From a virus, in the IMG/VR virus record IMGVR_UViG_3300025109_000038, positions 1 through 33,471 of that record: a stretch of DNA of 33,471 nucleotides. One strand, 5' to 3'. How positions within the stretch are numbered: the stretch's first letter is position 1; the number at the start of each line of letters is the position of its first letter. Of the stretch, positions 1-5,834 are shown one piece after another. A program made the translations under genes and the position numbers. Below the pieces are notes generated by a model that searched no databases, was not told the DNA's origin, and saw nothing but the letters and a program-made list of their open reading frames with translations.

Positions 1-3
1 CCT

Positions 4-303
4 TCACTTGGCACCTCCTGCCTTGGTTACTGCCTCATGGGCTTCCGCCCAGGCGGCTGCCGAATCGTGTGGGCACTGTGGGTCTTGGAGTAGACCGACC
101 AGCGCAGCCAGCAGGTCACGCTCCAGGCTCGTAGGTCCAGCCGGGCGGACGAGGATCGCTTGCTCGTCTACTGTTGCCTCGTCGCCGTCACCGTACTCGG
201 TGGCCTCTGCTGCTGCCTGCTCGCCCAACTCGATGGCAAGGTCAAGCAGCACGCTGGGGTCGCAGTCGGTTGTGATGGGGATCTGAATGATGAGGTCGGT
301 CAT
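4..303 (-). CDS. Small acidic protein, unknown function
   Basis: Encodes 99 aa beginning MTDLIIQIPITT. A longer upstream reading is possible, but this start is preceded by CAACAGGAG, the ribosome-binding linker found before most leftward genes here, and the longer form would run back through the promoter at 326..354. The protein is acidic and rich in Ala and Glu, with a predicted beta N-terminus and helices after it. I see no membrane segment, signal peptide or recognised motif. It is the most distal gene of the leftward cluster in this window; its stop is 4 bases from the window edge. It has its own strong promoter, so it may be expressed independently of its upstream neighbours. Confidence 0.75.
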   Translation of the reverse strand: MTDLIIQIPITTDCDPSVLLDLAIELGEQAAAEATEYGDGDEATVDEQAILVRPAGPTSLERDLLAALVGLLQDPQCPHDSAAAWAEAHEAVTKAGGAK

Positions 304-325
304 GTTGTTCTCCTGTTGCCCTAAG

Positions 326-354
326 ATTATAGGGACGGGTAGAGTGATGGTCAA
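326..354 (-). promoter_or_regulatory. Sigma70-type promoter for the 4..303 gene
   Basis: On the minus strand the -35 box TTGACC (349..354) is separated by exactly 17 bases from a consensus -10 box TATAAT (326..331). Transcription should start near 319 and read leftward into the gene beginning at 303. The surrounding sequence (GCCTGACTTGACCATC, then CTACCCGT) is shared with the promoter at 5175..5203, so the two look like copies of one element. The box match and spacing make this the best promoter in the window. Confidence 0.8.
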
Positions 355-376
355 GTCAGGCAACAAAGATTGTTTG

Positions 377-796
377 TTATCCTGAGTGGAAAGCACCAAG
401 CCTTCCCTTGAGGGTGAAGGGTTCATCCAAGGCAACGAAGCCGTGCTCCCGCAGGGCCGCGTTGCTGTGGAACGGTCGGACCTCTGAGCCGGAAGTCGCC
501 ACGGTGATGTGAGGCACAGCGTTGGCGACCTCGATCCCGGCCTCGCTCAAGCGGGCGTCAGGCTCAACCACGAAGACCTGGATGTCCTCGGTCTCAAGCT
601 TGCCGATGACCTTGAGGTTGACCTCGTGGCCCTCGTTGGCAAGCACAGTATCAGCCGCTCCAGGGGCAGGGCGGAACTCAATGGTCATGTGATCGAGGAA
701 TCGATCAGGCATGGCCCATTCAAAGTGTCCAAGGAGGCCGTCCTTTTCCTCTGCTGTGAGGTCAAGGAAGACGGCAGTGAAGATGATGCTGCTCAT
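377..796 (-). CDS. 2H phosphoesterase-like protein (possible cyclic-nucleotide or RNA-end hydrolase)
   Basis: Encodes 139 aa. Two H-x-T motifs are visible, H36-M-T38 in DHMTIEF and H96-I-T98 in PHITVAT, each flanked by hydrophobic beta-strand-like sequence. This is the signature of the 2H phosphoesterase superfamily, whose members cleave 2',3'-cyclic or 2'-5' phosphodiesters. The size suits single-domain 2H proteins. Known members include tRNA-ligase phosphodiesterase domains and the phage anti-CBASS enzyme Acb1. Which substrate this one uses is inference only; its place beside an antirestriction gene fits a counter-defence role but does not prove it. The start follows an AACAACAACAGGAGCAAC leader. 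A G/C hairpin (823..847) separates it from the upstream ardC-like gene. Confidence 0.65.
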   Translation of the reverse strand: MSSIIFTAVFLDLTAEEKDGLLGHFEWAMPDRFLDHMTIEFRPAPGAADTVLANEGHEVNLKVIGKLETEDIQVFVVEPDARLSEAGIEVANAVPHITVATSGSEVRPFHSNAALREHGFVALDEPFTLKGRLGAFHSG

Positions 797-822
797 GTTG
801 CTCCTGTTGTTGTTGGGTGGTG

Positions 823-847
823 AGGTAGGGGGCTTGGCCCCCCACCT
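823..847 (-). other. Intergenic G/C hairpin between the ardC-like and 2H genes
   Basis: Arms AGGT plus GGGGGC (823..833) pair with GCCCCC plus ACCT (837..847), with one A/C mismatch and a 3-base loop. On the leftward transcript it lies just after the stop of the ardC-like gene and about 25 bases before the next ribosome-binding site. No T tract follows, so it is unlikely to be an intrinsic terminator. An RNA-processing, stability or translational-spacer role is possible. Confidence 0.55.
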
Positions 848-852
848 ATGCT

Positions 853-1821
853 TTACTTGGCTGCCATGGCGGCGTCCTGCTCCTCGGCCTCGCTGCTCAC
901 CCCGGCGTTCTCAAGGATGAGCTTGGCCGCCTTCTCCGCCTGCGATGCGGCGGTGATGATGGCCTTCTTGTCGCCCTTGAGTACCTTGAGCCACGAGGCC
1001 AGGTAGCTGGCGTGGTCGGGCCGGGGCTCGGTGGGCTGGCTGATGCCGAAGTCAGCGCCGAGAAAGGCAGCCGTCAACTCAGCCACAAGCTCCTCGAAGG
1101 CGTAAGCCTCCTCGCCAAACCGCTTGCCGAACTTCCGGTCAAGGCGGTCCTCGTGCCCGGTGCTGTGCCCACACTCATGGGCATCGACCGAGATGAAGGC
1201 AGCCTCATCCTCGAACTGCTCGAAGCACGGAAGCTGGATGCGGTCGTCGCTTGGCGAGTAGTAGGCGCGGTTGCCACCATACGTGACGGGCACCACCTCG
1301 TGCCATGCGTCGAGTACCCGCTTGGCCTCGGCGTAGTTGTCGCCAAGCTGTGAGCCGTCGTGGTCCTCGACCGTGGGGGCAGGACCAGGCGCGTGCTCGC
1401 TGCCCTCCTCCCATTCAATCTGGCAGGCGTTCCAGGCTGGGGTCAGCTTGGGGTATCCGATCTTCTTAGGCTCACCGTCCTTGCCAATGACCACGTTGCC
1501 GCTGGCATCTTTCTTGGGGAACCACAGCCACTTGACGATGCGGACGGATGCCTTCTGACCCTTGCGAACCTGCCCACCCTTGCCCTTGGCTCCCTTGTAG
1601 GTGTGCCACACGTTGGACCAGTACCCGTTCTCCATGGCCGCGAGCCAGCAGAGCAGGACGTTGATGCCGTTGTAGGGGTTGCCGCTGCCACCGCTGATGG
1701 GCCGCAGGCCGGAGCCACCCAGGCCCTTCCACTGAGCACGCCAGGGCGGAGTACCGGCTTCCAGCGCGTCGATGATGGAGTCGGTGATCACTTGGTAGGG
1801 GTCGAACTTCTTCTTGGCCAT
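853..1821 (-). CDS. ardC: ArdC-like antirestriction protein (ssDNA-binding plus zincin domain)
   Basis: Encodes 322 aa. The N-terminal half (about residues 5 to 140) looks like the ArdC N-terminal ssDNA-binding domain: it begins with a YQVITDSIIDALEAG helix and has a PWRAQW segment, the NPYNGIN motif and a GGQVRKGQK segment. The C-terminal half has a zincin active site, H215-E-C-G-H219 with H223, followed by an FEELVAELTAAFLG helix that can supply the third ligand. ArdC proteins are plasmid and phage early proteins that protect incoming DNA from restriction. The start at MAKKKFDPY is chosen over a longer reading because CAACAGGACAAC lies directly upstream. Length and both domains look complete. 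Family assignment is firm; the exact restriction system countered is unknown. Confidence 0.85.
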   Translation of the reverse strand: MAKKKFDPYQVITDSIIDALEAGTPPWRAQWKGLGGSGLRPISGGSGNPYNGINVLLCWLAAMENGYWSNVWHTYKGAKGKGGQVRKGQKASVRIVKWLWFPKKDASGNVVIGKDGEPKKIGYPKLTPAWNACQIEWEEGSEHAPGPAPTVEDHDGSQLGDNYAEAKRVLDAWHEVVPVTYGGNRAYYSPSDDRIQLPCFEQFEDEAAFISVDAHECGHSTGHEDRLDRKFGKRFGEEAYAFEELVAELTAAFLGADFGISQPTEPRPDHASYLASWLKVLKGDKKAIITAASQAEKAAKLILENAGVSSEAEEQDAAMAAK

Positions 1822-1898
1822 GATGTTGTCCTGTTGTTGGTTGCCACACTTATGTAAGTACGGCATGAGGTTAGGCAAGTGGGGGAGTGAAGATTCTT

Positions 1899-2261
1899 TC
1901 AGCCTGTGTATACAATCTCAGCGTTGGCGACGGCTTCGACGGTCCCGCCCTTGATCAGGTTGGCGGACTCACGGCCCCACACGTAGTGAAGCCAGCGACC
2001 ATCGAAGGGGAAGTAGGTCAGGCTGGACCTGACCCGTTCATAGTTGCAGCAAACAGTCCAGGCTGGCGCGTACTCGTCCTGATCGAGAATGTCGCGGTCG
2101 GAGTCTCCCCAGGAGTCGCGGTACCACGGCCCGTAGTGGGCGCGTGCTTCTTGGCTGTCGTACTCGACGCAGCAAGCATCAGCGGGCAGGCCCGCCGCTT
2201 GGGCGTTGGCTCGCCACGCTTCGGCTACTTGCTGGACGGCTTCGGGTATCGGGGTGGTCAT
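1899..2261 (-). CDS. Aromatic-rich acidic protein, unknown function
   Basis: Encodes 120 aa starting MTTPIPEAVQQVAEAW, after the linker CAACAGGACAACGAC. An N-terminal helix is followed by a Trp/Tyr-rich, Asp-rich central part (YGPWYRDSW, DILDQDEYAPAW) with a Cys pair in TVCCNYERV. No membrane segment or known motif is recognised. The composition suggests a small soluble alpha/beta protein that could bind a partner protein. It sits between the zinc-finger/OB gene upstream and the ardC-like gene downstream, in the same leftward run. The aspartate-rich centre could mimic nucleic acid, but that is speculation. Confidence 0.7.
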   Translation of the reverse strand: MTTPIPEAVQQVAEAWRANAQAAGLPADACCVEYDSQEARAHYGPWYRDSWGDSDRDILDQDEYAPAWTVCCNYERVRSSLTYFPFDGRWLHYVWGRESANLIKGGTVEAVANAEIVYTG

Positions 2262-2285
2262 GTCGTTGTCCTGTTGAAGGTGGGT

Positions 2286-2303
2286 GGCCCCCCGAAGGGG
2301 GCC
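2286..2303 (-). other. Hairpin with canonical C(UUCG)G loop upstream of a linker
   Basis: On the leftward transcript, GGCCCCC pairs with GGGGGCC around a UUCG loop closed by C-G, an exceptionally stable RNA tetraloop. It lies between the stop at 2311 and the CAACAGGA linker of the gene starting at 2261. There is no T tract, so it is probably not a terminator. Confidence 0.6.
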
Positions 2304-2310
2304 GGTGAAG

Positions 2311-3714
2311 TCACTGCGCCGGAGTCAGGACGCAGCGGTTCACCTTGGTTTCAGTCACGCCACGGTACTCGCCGTGGCCCTTGATGGTGGCGACCAGGGT
2401 GTAGGTACTACCCACCGTCACCCGCTCGCCGTCGTCGGAGTTGGCCCGCCCGGAGGCGAACCACTTGAGCACGTTGCCATCGGCGTCGGTCATCGAGACC
2501 AACTCGCTGGTGCCATACTCACCATCGAACAGGCGGGTGTCGCTGACCGTGACGGTCAGTGCAGCGTGGGCCTCGGCACCCTTGCGCTTGTCCGCAGCGG
2601 ATAGCTTCCGGCCAATCTTATCACCGGCCCTGCCGATGGCGGCGCTCACCTTAGCGGCAACCTCACGCTCGCGGCGCAGCCGCTCACCCTTGACGTGCCG
2701 CTCGTAGGCAGCGACCGCACTGCACACGATGCCAAGTTCCCGGTAGGCGATGCCACCCAGGGAGCAGGCCACCTTGAGGTTCCAGAGGTAGTCGCTGTCG
2801 GTGTCGTCAGCGATGGCCTCGGTCCACTCGATGATGGTGTCGGCTTGCTCGCGCTCGGCGTCACCCCAGGGGGGCACGAAGCTCAGGCCCTCTTGGTCCC
2901 AAGCTCGACGCTGTTCCTCGTCCTTCGTCTCGGTCAGGGTGCCAAGCACGTGGTCGGCAGTGGCGTGGTAGCCGTACTCACGGGCGTTGCCCCGGCTGGT
3001 CCAGCCGCGAAGCTCTACCGATGCGAGGGTGATGGCGAGCACAGTCCGCACGTCCCAAGCCTTGGCACCACCGGAGCCAGTGCCCCAGTCGTCGTCGATG
3101 AAGTCGCCAAGCTCACGCTCATACTGAGCAGAGCGGAGAATCTCAGCGCCCGTGGCCTCACCCACGTAGTCCTTGAGGCACTGCCGACCGACTTGCTTGC
3201 GCGAGCCGTCGTCGTGCTGGATGACGTAGGTGTCGTTCCGCTTGCGCGCTGTGTTGCAGTGCTCGCATACCGGGCGCGATGTGCGGATGATGGGGTCGAC
3301 CGCAGTACCCTCGAAGCGGGGCGAGGTGCGGACCACGTTGCGGTAGCCGTCCTCGGTGGCGATGTGCTGGATGGCAGCGACGAAGGCCCAGCCATTGAAG
3401 TGGACGGGCTTGGCGACCAGGGTGTACAGCCCGAAGCGGTGCCACTCGATGATGTCGGCCTCGTTGCGCTTGGGCACGGAGAGGTCCGCCACCTTGGTGA
3501 GCACCGGAGGCTCGAAGCCCAGACGGTTGGCCTTGCGGACCAGCTTGTCGAACCGCTCGCGCAGTCGGCCAGCGTTGGCGACGGGCACTCGGATGGCGGT
3601 CTGCTCGGTGCCATCAGCAGCGATGGCGATGTACTCGACGATGCCCAGGCGTGGGACACGGCGCTCGATGGTGCCGGTGTAGTCGCGGGCGGTGATGATC
3701 TTGGTGGTGGTCAT
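2311..3714 (-). CDS. Zinc-finger protein with C-terminal OB-like region, phage/plasmid hypothetical
   Basis: Encodes 467 aa starting MTTTKIITARDYTG. The visible zinc site is C150-x2-C153 (CEHCNTARKRNDTY) followed by GRQCLKDY with C179, a treble-clef-like pattern seen in hypothetical proteins of large phages and plasmids. The middle (about 190 to 380) is helical and charged, with RRAWDQEG, WTEAIADD and a basic segment with KRKGAEAH. The last 80 or so residues look like an OB fold: alternating strands around LFDGEYGTS, GNVLKWFASG and YTLVATIKGHGEYRG, ending in KVNRCVL. Nucleic-acid binding is a reasonable inference; the precise role is not known. Start chosen by the CAACAGGACAACGAC linker. It is the largest gene of the leftward cluster. 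Confidence 0.75.
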   Translation of the reverse strand: MTTTKIITARDYTGTIERRVPRLGIVEYIAIAADGTEQTAIRVPVANAGRLRERFDKLVRKANRLGFEPPVLTKVADLSVPKRNEADIIEWHRFGLYTLVAKPVHFNGWAFVAAIQHIATEDGYRNVVRTSPRFEGTAVDPIIRTSRPVCEHCNTARKRNDTYVIQHDDGSRKQVGRQCLKDYVGEATGAEILRSAQYERELGDFIDDDWGTGSGGAKAWDVRTVLAITLASVELRGWTSRGNAREYGYHATADHVLGTLTETKDEEQRRAWDQEGLSFVPPWGDAEREQADTIIEWTEAIADDTDSDYLWNLKVACSLGGIAYRELGIVCSAVAAYERHVKGERLRREREVAAKVSAAIGRAGDKIGRKLSAADKRKGAEAHAALTVTVSDTRLFDGEYGTSELVSMTDADGNVLKWFASGRANSDDGERVTVGSTYTLVATIKGHGEYRGVTETKVNRCVLTPAQ

Positions 3715-3736
3715 GTCGTTGTCCTGTTGGTGGGGG

Positions 3737-4036
3737 TTACACACACTCGACCGTAACGGTCGATTGAGTCCAGTCGTAGGTCACACTGAAGACCCAGCCG
3801 CCGCCGTCTTGAACCTCGACGGTGGACCACTGCGGGGCCTCGTATGTTCCAGTCCACACAGGGCTGGAGAACTCAAGGCGCGGGCGAATGCTGACGAACA
3901 GGTCGTCCGGCTCTACCTCTGAGAGGCCGGGAGTCTCTGAGTCATCGGCGATAAGCTTGCCGACCCGTCGCACGGCATCGTCTCCAAGCTGTCGCTTGAG
4001 TCGGTCGTAATCGTTGTGTGTTTTGGGTATGGTCAT
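3737..4036 (-). CDS. Small protein, unknown function
   Basis: Encodes 99 aa starting MTIPKTHNDYDRLKRQLG after the linker CCAACAACAGGACAACAAC. The N-terminal third is a charged helix. The acidic middle contains SEVEPDDLFVSIRP, and the C-terminus is beta-rich with Trp, Thr and Val (WVFSVTYDW, TVTVECV). No known motif. It ends 22 bases before the linker-start of the zinc-finger gene, consistent with cotranscription. Confidence 0.7.
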   Translation of the reverse strand: MTIPKTHNDYDRLKRQLGDDAVRRVGKLIADDSETPGLSEVEPDDLFVSIRPRLEFSSPVWTGTYEAPQWSTVEVQDGGGWVFSVTYDWTQSTVTVECV

Positions 4037-4082
4037 GTTGTTGTCCTGTTGTTGGTTGGTTGGGGTTGGTCTTCTGGTGGTT

Positions 4083-4099
4083 GGGGGGAGCCGCCCCCC
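4083..4099 (-). other. G6/C6 hairpin downstream of the empty gene slot
   Basis: GGGGGG (4083..4088) and CCCCCC (4094..4099) are separated by 5 bases. With the hairpin at 4143..4158 it brackets the ATG-stop element at 4115..4120. Confidence 0.5.
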
Positions 4100-4114
4100 G
4101 GCGGTTGGTGTCGT

Positions 4115-4120
4115 TCACAT
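4115..4120 (-). other. Linker followed by ATG-TGA (empty cassette or start-stop mini-ORF)
   Basis: On the minus strand the leader CACCTCAACAGGAGACTGAC is followed by ATG and immediately by TGA. The same 20-base leader occurs before the real gene starting at 4587. A full ribosome-binding linker with nothing to translate looks like the scar of a deleted gene. Alternatively it is a start-stop element that stalls ribosomes and regulates the downstream gene at 4036. Confidence 0.6.
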
Positions 4121-4142
4121 GTCAGTCTCCTGTTGAGGTGGG

Positions 4143-4158
4143 GGGGGCTTGCGCCCCC
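4143..4158 (-). other. Hairpin with GCAA (GNRA) tetraloop
   Basis: On the leftward transcript, GGGGGC pairs with GCCCCC around a GCAA loop, a stable GNRA tetraloop. It lies between the gene ending at 4174 and the linker of the empty slot at 4115..4120, the same position as the hairpins at 823..847 and 2286..2303. Confidence 0.55.
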
Positions 4159-4173
4159 GGTGTGGGTGGTTTG

Positions 4174-4587
4174 CTATCGAATCGTTGAGGTGTCTACGCC
4201 GAACACAATCTTCACCTCTTCGGTGTTGCGCTTGATGCACGCCTCTGCCTGCTCAATGTAGAACTCACCCTTGCACCACCGCTTCCTTTCAGCCGCGTTT
4301 TCGGACCCATCGTAGCGCGACCAGGAGAATGCCCGCATCTCGCCTGGACCGTCGTGCCATACCTCAAGTTGGTCGAACCCCTCAAGGTGATACACGCTCG
4401 ACACCTTAGGAGAACCGAAGGATACGGCGAGCCGTTCGATCTTCCGTAGTACAGCGGCGTGTTCGTTAGGGTTGAGGTTGCTGCAGTCGAACTCTTCTGC
4501 AAGTCGTCGAAGTTTTGCAATCCGTTTCGGCGTGATGCCGCCGTTGATCTCAACGATTATGTCAACGCCAGTGTATGTGATTGTCAT
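4174..4587 (-). CDS. Small mixed alpha/beta protein, unknown function
   Basis: Encodes 137 aa starting MTITYTGVDIIVEING. After a short beta N-terminus comes a helix with RIAKLRRLAEEFDCSN and a second helix AAVLRKIERLAVSFG, then a beta segment (SSVYHLEGFDQLEVWHDG) and a charged C-terminal helix containing EFYIEQAEACIKRN. No recognised motif or membrane segment. Its start lies 2 bases beyond the stop of the upstream gene (4589), and its linker is inside that gene, so the two are probably translationally coupled. Confidence 0.7.
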   Translation of the reverse strand: MTITYTGVDIIVEINGGITPKRIAKLRRLAEEFDCSNLNPNEHAAVLRKIERLAVSFGSPKVSSVYHLEGFDQLEVWHDGPGEMRAFSWSRYDGSENAAERKRWCKGEFYIEQAEACIKRNTEEVKIVFGVDTSTIR

Positions 4588-4588
4588 G

Positions 4589-4966
4589 TCAGTCTCCTGT
4601 TGAGGTGGGGGGAAGGTAGACGTCGTTCAGTCGGCGTGCCTCGCTTTCGCTTTGCATGGCACGGTCAGCGAGCGTGTAGAGTCGAAGGGTGTGGGGCTCG
4701 CCCAGTGCAGCGAGGATGACGCCGTCCTGGTTGGCGATGGTGTCGACGTGGCGCACCTCGAAGTCGGTGACGTAGTCGGACCAGGCAGCCAGCCATCGGC
4801 GGTTCCGCTTGCACCTGACGAGCACGCGGCCCCTGGTGTGCTCGAACTCAGCGTACCGCCACCCGGCAGCACTCAGGTCGGTGCTCAGGGTATCGTCGTC
4901 GAGGTAGAAGGCGGGCAGTAGTGAGGCCATCACGCCGCCTTCTCGCTTGTTGGTGAGGTAGTACAT
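4589..4966 (-). CDS. Small acidic protein, unknown function
   Basis: Encodes 125 aa starting MYYLTNKREGG. An internal Met at residue 13 is possible, but the upstream ATG has the expected CAACAGGAGCTTC leader. The sequence is beta-rich with several Trp and Arg residues (RGRVLVRCKRNRRWLAAW) and an alternating DFEVRHVDTI segment, then a helix near LADRAMQSESEARRLNDV. No family recognised. Its last codons contain the ribosome-binding linker of the next gene, which starts 2 bases away. Confidence 0.7.
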   Translation of the reverse strand: MYYLTNKREGGVMASLLPAFYLDDDTLSTDLSAAGWRYAEFEHTRGRVLVRCKRNRRWLAAWSDYVTDFEVRHVDTIANQDGVILAALGEPHTLRLYTLADRAMQSESEARRLNDVYLPPTSTGD

Positions 4967-4980
4967 GAAGCTCCTGTTGT

Positions 4981-5145
4981 TTATTGGGAGAGGGGTTCAG
5001 GGCAGAAGTCGCAGGTCACATCGTCGTCGCAGTCGTGCGCCGTCAGGTACTCGTCGACGGGAAGCATCTGCTCGCCGTGCTTCTCGCAGGTGGTGACCGT
5101 GTCAGTCTCACCCGTCCGCTTGCAGGTCATTATCCAGTAGGTCAT
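4981..5145 (-). CDS. 54-aa Cys/His-rich protein, possible zinc ribbon
   Basis: Encodes 54 aa beginning MTYWIMTCKRTG and ending PLSQ. It carries possible metal ligands: C8, C20 with H23 (CEKH), H37 with C39, and C45-x2-C48 (CDFC). This spacing suggests one small zinc-binding fold; that is inference. The start has AACAACAGGAGCCTGACACC upstream, matching the linker family, and the promoter at 5175..5203 lies directly before it. It is the promoter-proximal gene of the first leftward array, so it would be transcribed first. The rightward reading of the same bases has no such signals. Confidence 0.7.
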   Translation of the reverse strand: MTYWIMTCKRTGETDTVTTCEKHGEQMLPVDEYLTAHDCDDDVTCDFCPEPLSQ

Positions 5146-5174
5146 GGTGTCAGGCTCCTGTTGTTGCTACCCTA

Positions 5175-5203
5175 CATTTAGTCACGGGTAGGTGGATGGT
5201 CAA
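5175..5203 (-). promoter_or_regulatory. Sigma70-type promoter driving the first leftward array
   Basis: On the minus strand, TTGACC (5198..5203) and TAAATG (5175..5180) are 17 bases apart. Flanks match the promoter at 326..354 (CCTGACTTGACCATC, CTACCCGT). The -10 box is weaker than TATAAT. It lies about 30 bases upstream of the gene starting at 5145, at the head of the leftward run from 5145 down to 377. Confidence 0.65.
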
Positions 5204-5560
5204 GTCAGGCACAAGGCCAAAGGCGGTCATAATGTGTCTGCTTCGGCATGAAAGTGGCCCCCAGTCCCTTGACTTGCCAAGGTTTAGGTCATGCCGAAGG
5301 GCTGGTAAAGATGCCCCGTTGAACCTGGGTATTCAAGCTTAGGACTATCAGTCCCTACCTACTCTTTGAAAGTAGAAGGGGGAGTAATAGAGGAGAAGGG
5401 GGTACAGAAGACCCCCAGGTGGGGACAAGAATGTTTCCTGAGACAAGGGGGACAGGTAGGGACACCCAGGATATTGCCGGTTGGCCCTGGGCTATTCAGT
5501 GGCCCACAGGTAGGGACACCCCCCTGCTTTGTCCCTTCACGTGTCAAGGGTTGGGCTCAC
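5204..5560. other. Gene-free control region between leftward arrays A and B
   Basis: I find no convincing gene in this stretch. It contains an inverted repeat of 11 bases, CTTCGGCATGA (5241..5251) and TCATGCCGAAG (5289..5299), enclosing a smaller CCTTG/CAAGG stem (5267..5282). The 16-base direct repeat ACAGGTAGGGACACCC occurs at 5452..5467 and 5506..5521. An inverted copy of its core, GTCCCTACCT, lies at about 5350..5359, and a relaxed copy near 5416. Such spaced direct and inverted copies suggest protein-binding sites (operator or iteron-like). Confidence 0.5.
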
Positions 5561-5569
5561 TTAGTACAT
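5561..5569 (-). other. Linker B followed by ATG-TAC-TAA (empty cassette)
   Basis: After the TAA of the gene ending at 5589, the minus strand reads ACCCTCACCCCTGGGCCATC, then ATG TAC TAA. This is the family B linker with a weakened ribosome-binding core (GGG in place of GGAG) followed by a two-codon ORF. It sits at the downstream end of array B and resembles the ATG-TGA slot in array A. Confidence 0.55.
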
Positions 5570-5588
5570 GATGGCCCAGGGGTGAGGG

Positions 5589-5813
5589 TTATCGGCTGAT
5601 GAGGACGAACACGGGAACGGTGAGGCCCATCACGCGAACCTGACGCTCGCATACTGTGGGCTTCTCCCCCCGTACTGCCATCTCGATTACAGTTGATGCC
5701 AGGTCGTCGAGGTCCAGTGACATCATCACGAAGCCGCTCCGCTGGCCGCTGATCTCGACATGGCTGGCAACGGTGCAGACGGTGCAGACGGGGGTGGGTT
5801 GGGTGGTGGACAT
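5589..5813 (-). CDS. Small protein with CxxC, unknown function
   Basis: Encodes 74 aa starting MSTTQPTPVCTVCTVASH. The CTVC pair is encoded over a short tandem nucleotide repeat (cggtgcagac). C-terminal half: an acidic segment (SLDLDDLASTVIEMAV) and a hydrophobic end (VMGLTVPVFVLISR). It could bind metal or form a disulfide, but only one CxxC and one nearby His are visible. Start fixed by the CCTGGAGCCCATC linker. Last full gene of array B. Confidence 0.65.
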   Translation of the reverse strand: MSTTQPTPVCTVCTVASHVEISGQRSGFVMMSLDLDDLASTVIEMAVRGEKPTVCERQVRVMGLTVPVFVLISR

Positions 5814-5834
5814 GATGGGCTCCAGGGTCAGGGT

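Larger units (their letters stand above)
301..5165 (-). repeat. Linker family A: CAACAGGA before each leftward start
   Basis: A conserved leader with core CAACAGGA, usually extended to AACAACAGGAnnAACnAC, precedes the starts at 303, 796, 1821, 2261, 3714, 4036, 4120 (empty), 4587, 4966 and 5145. It reappears at 7875 and in degenerate form at 7302. Only AGGA is needed for anti-Shine-Dalgarno pairing. The conserved CAAC on both sides suggests duplication of a cassette boundary or binding of another factor. Confidence 0.75.

Noticed and set aside
2695-3756. Long rightward frame opposite the zinc-finger gene
   Set aside because: Fully antisense to a gene with motifs, promoter context and linker; a typical GC-rich shadow.
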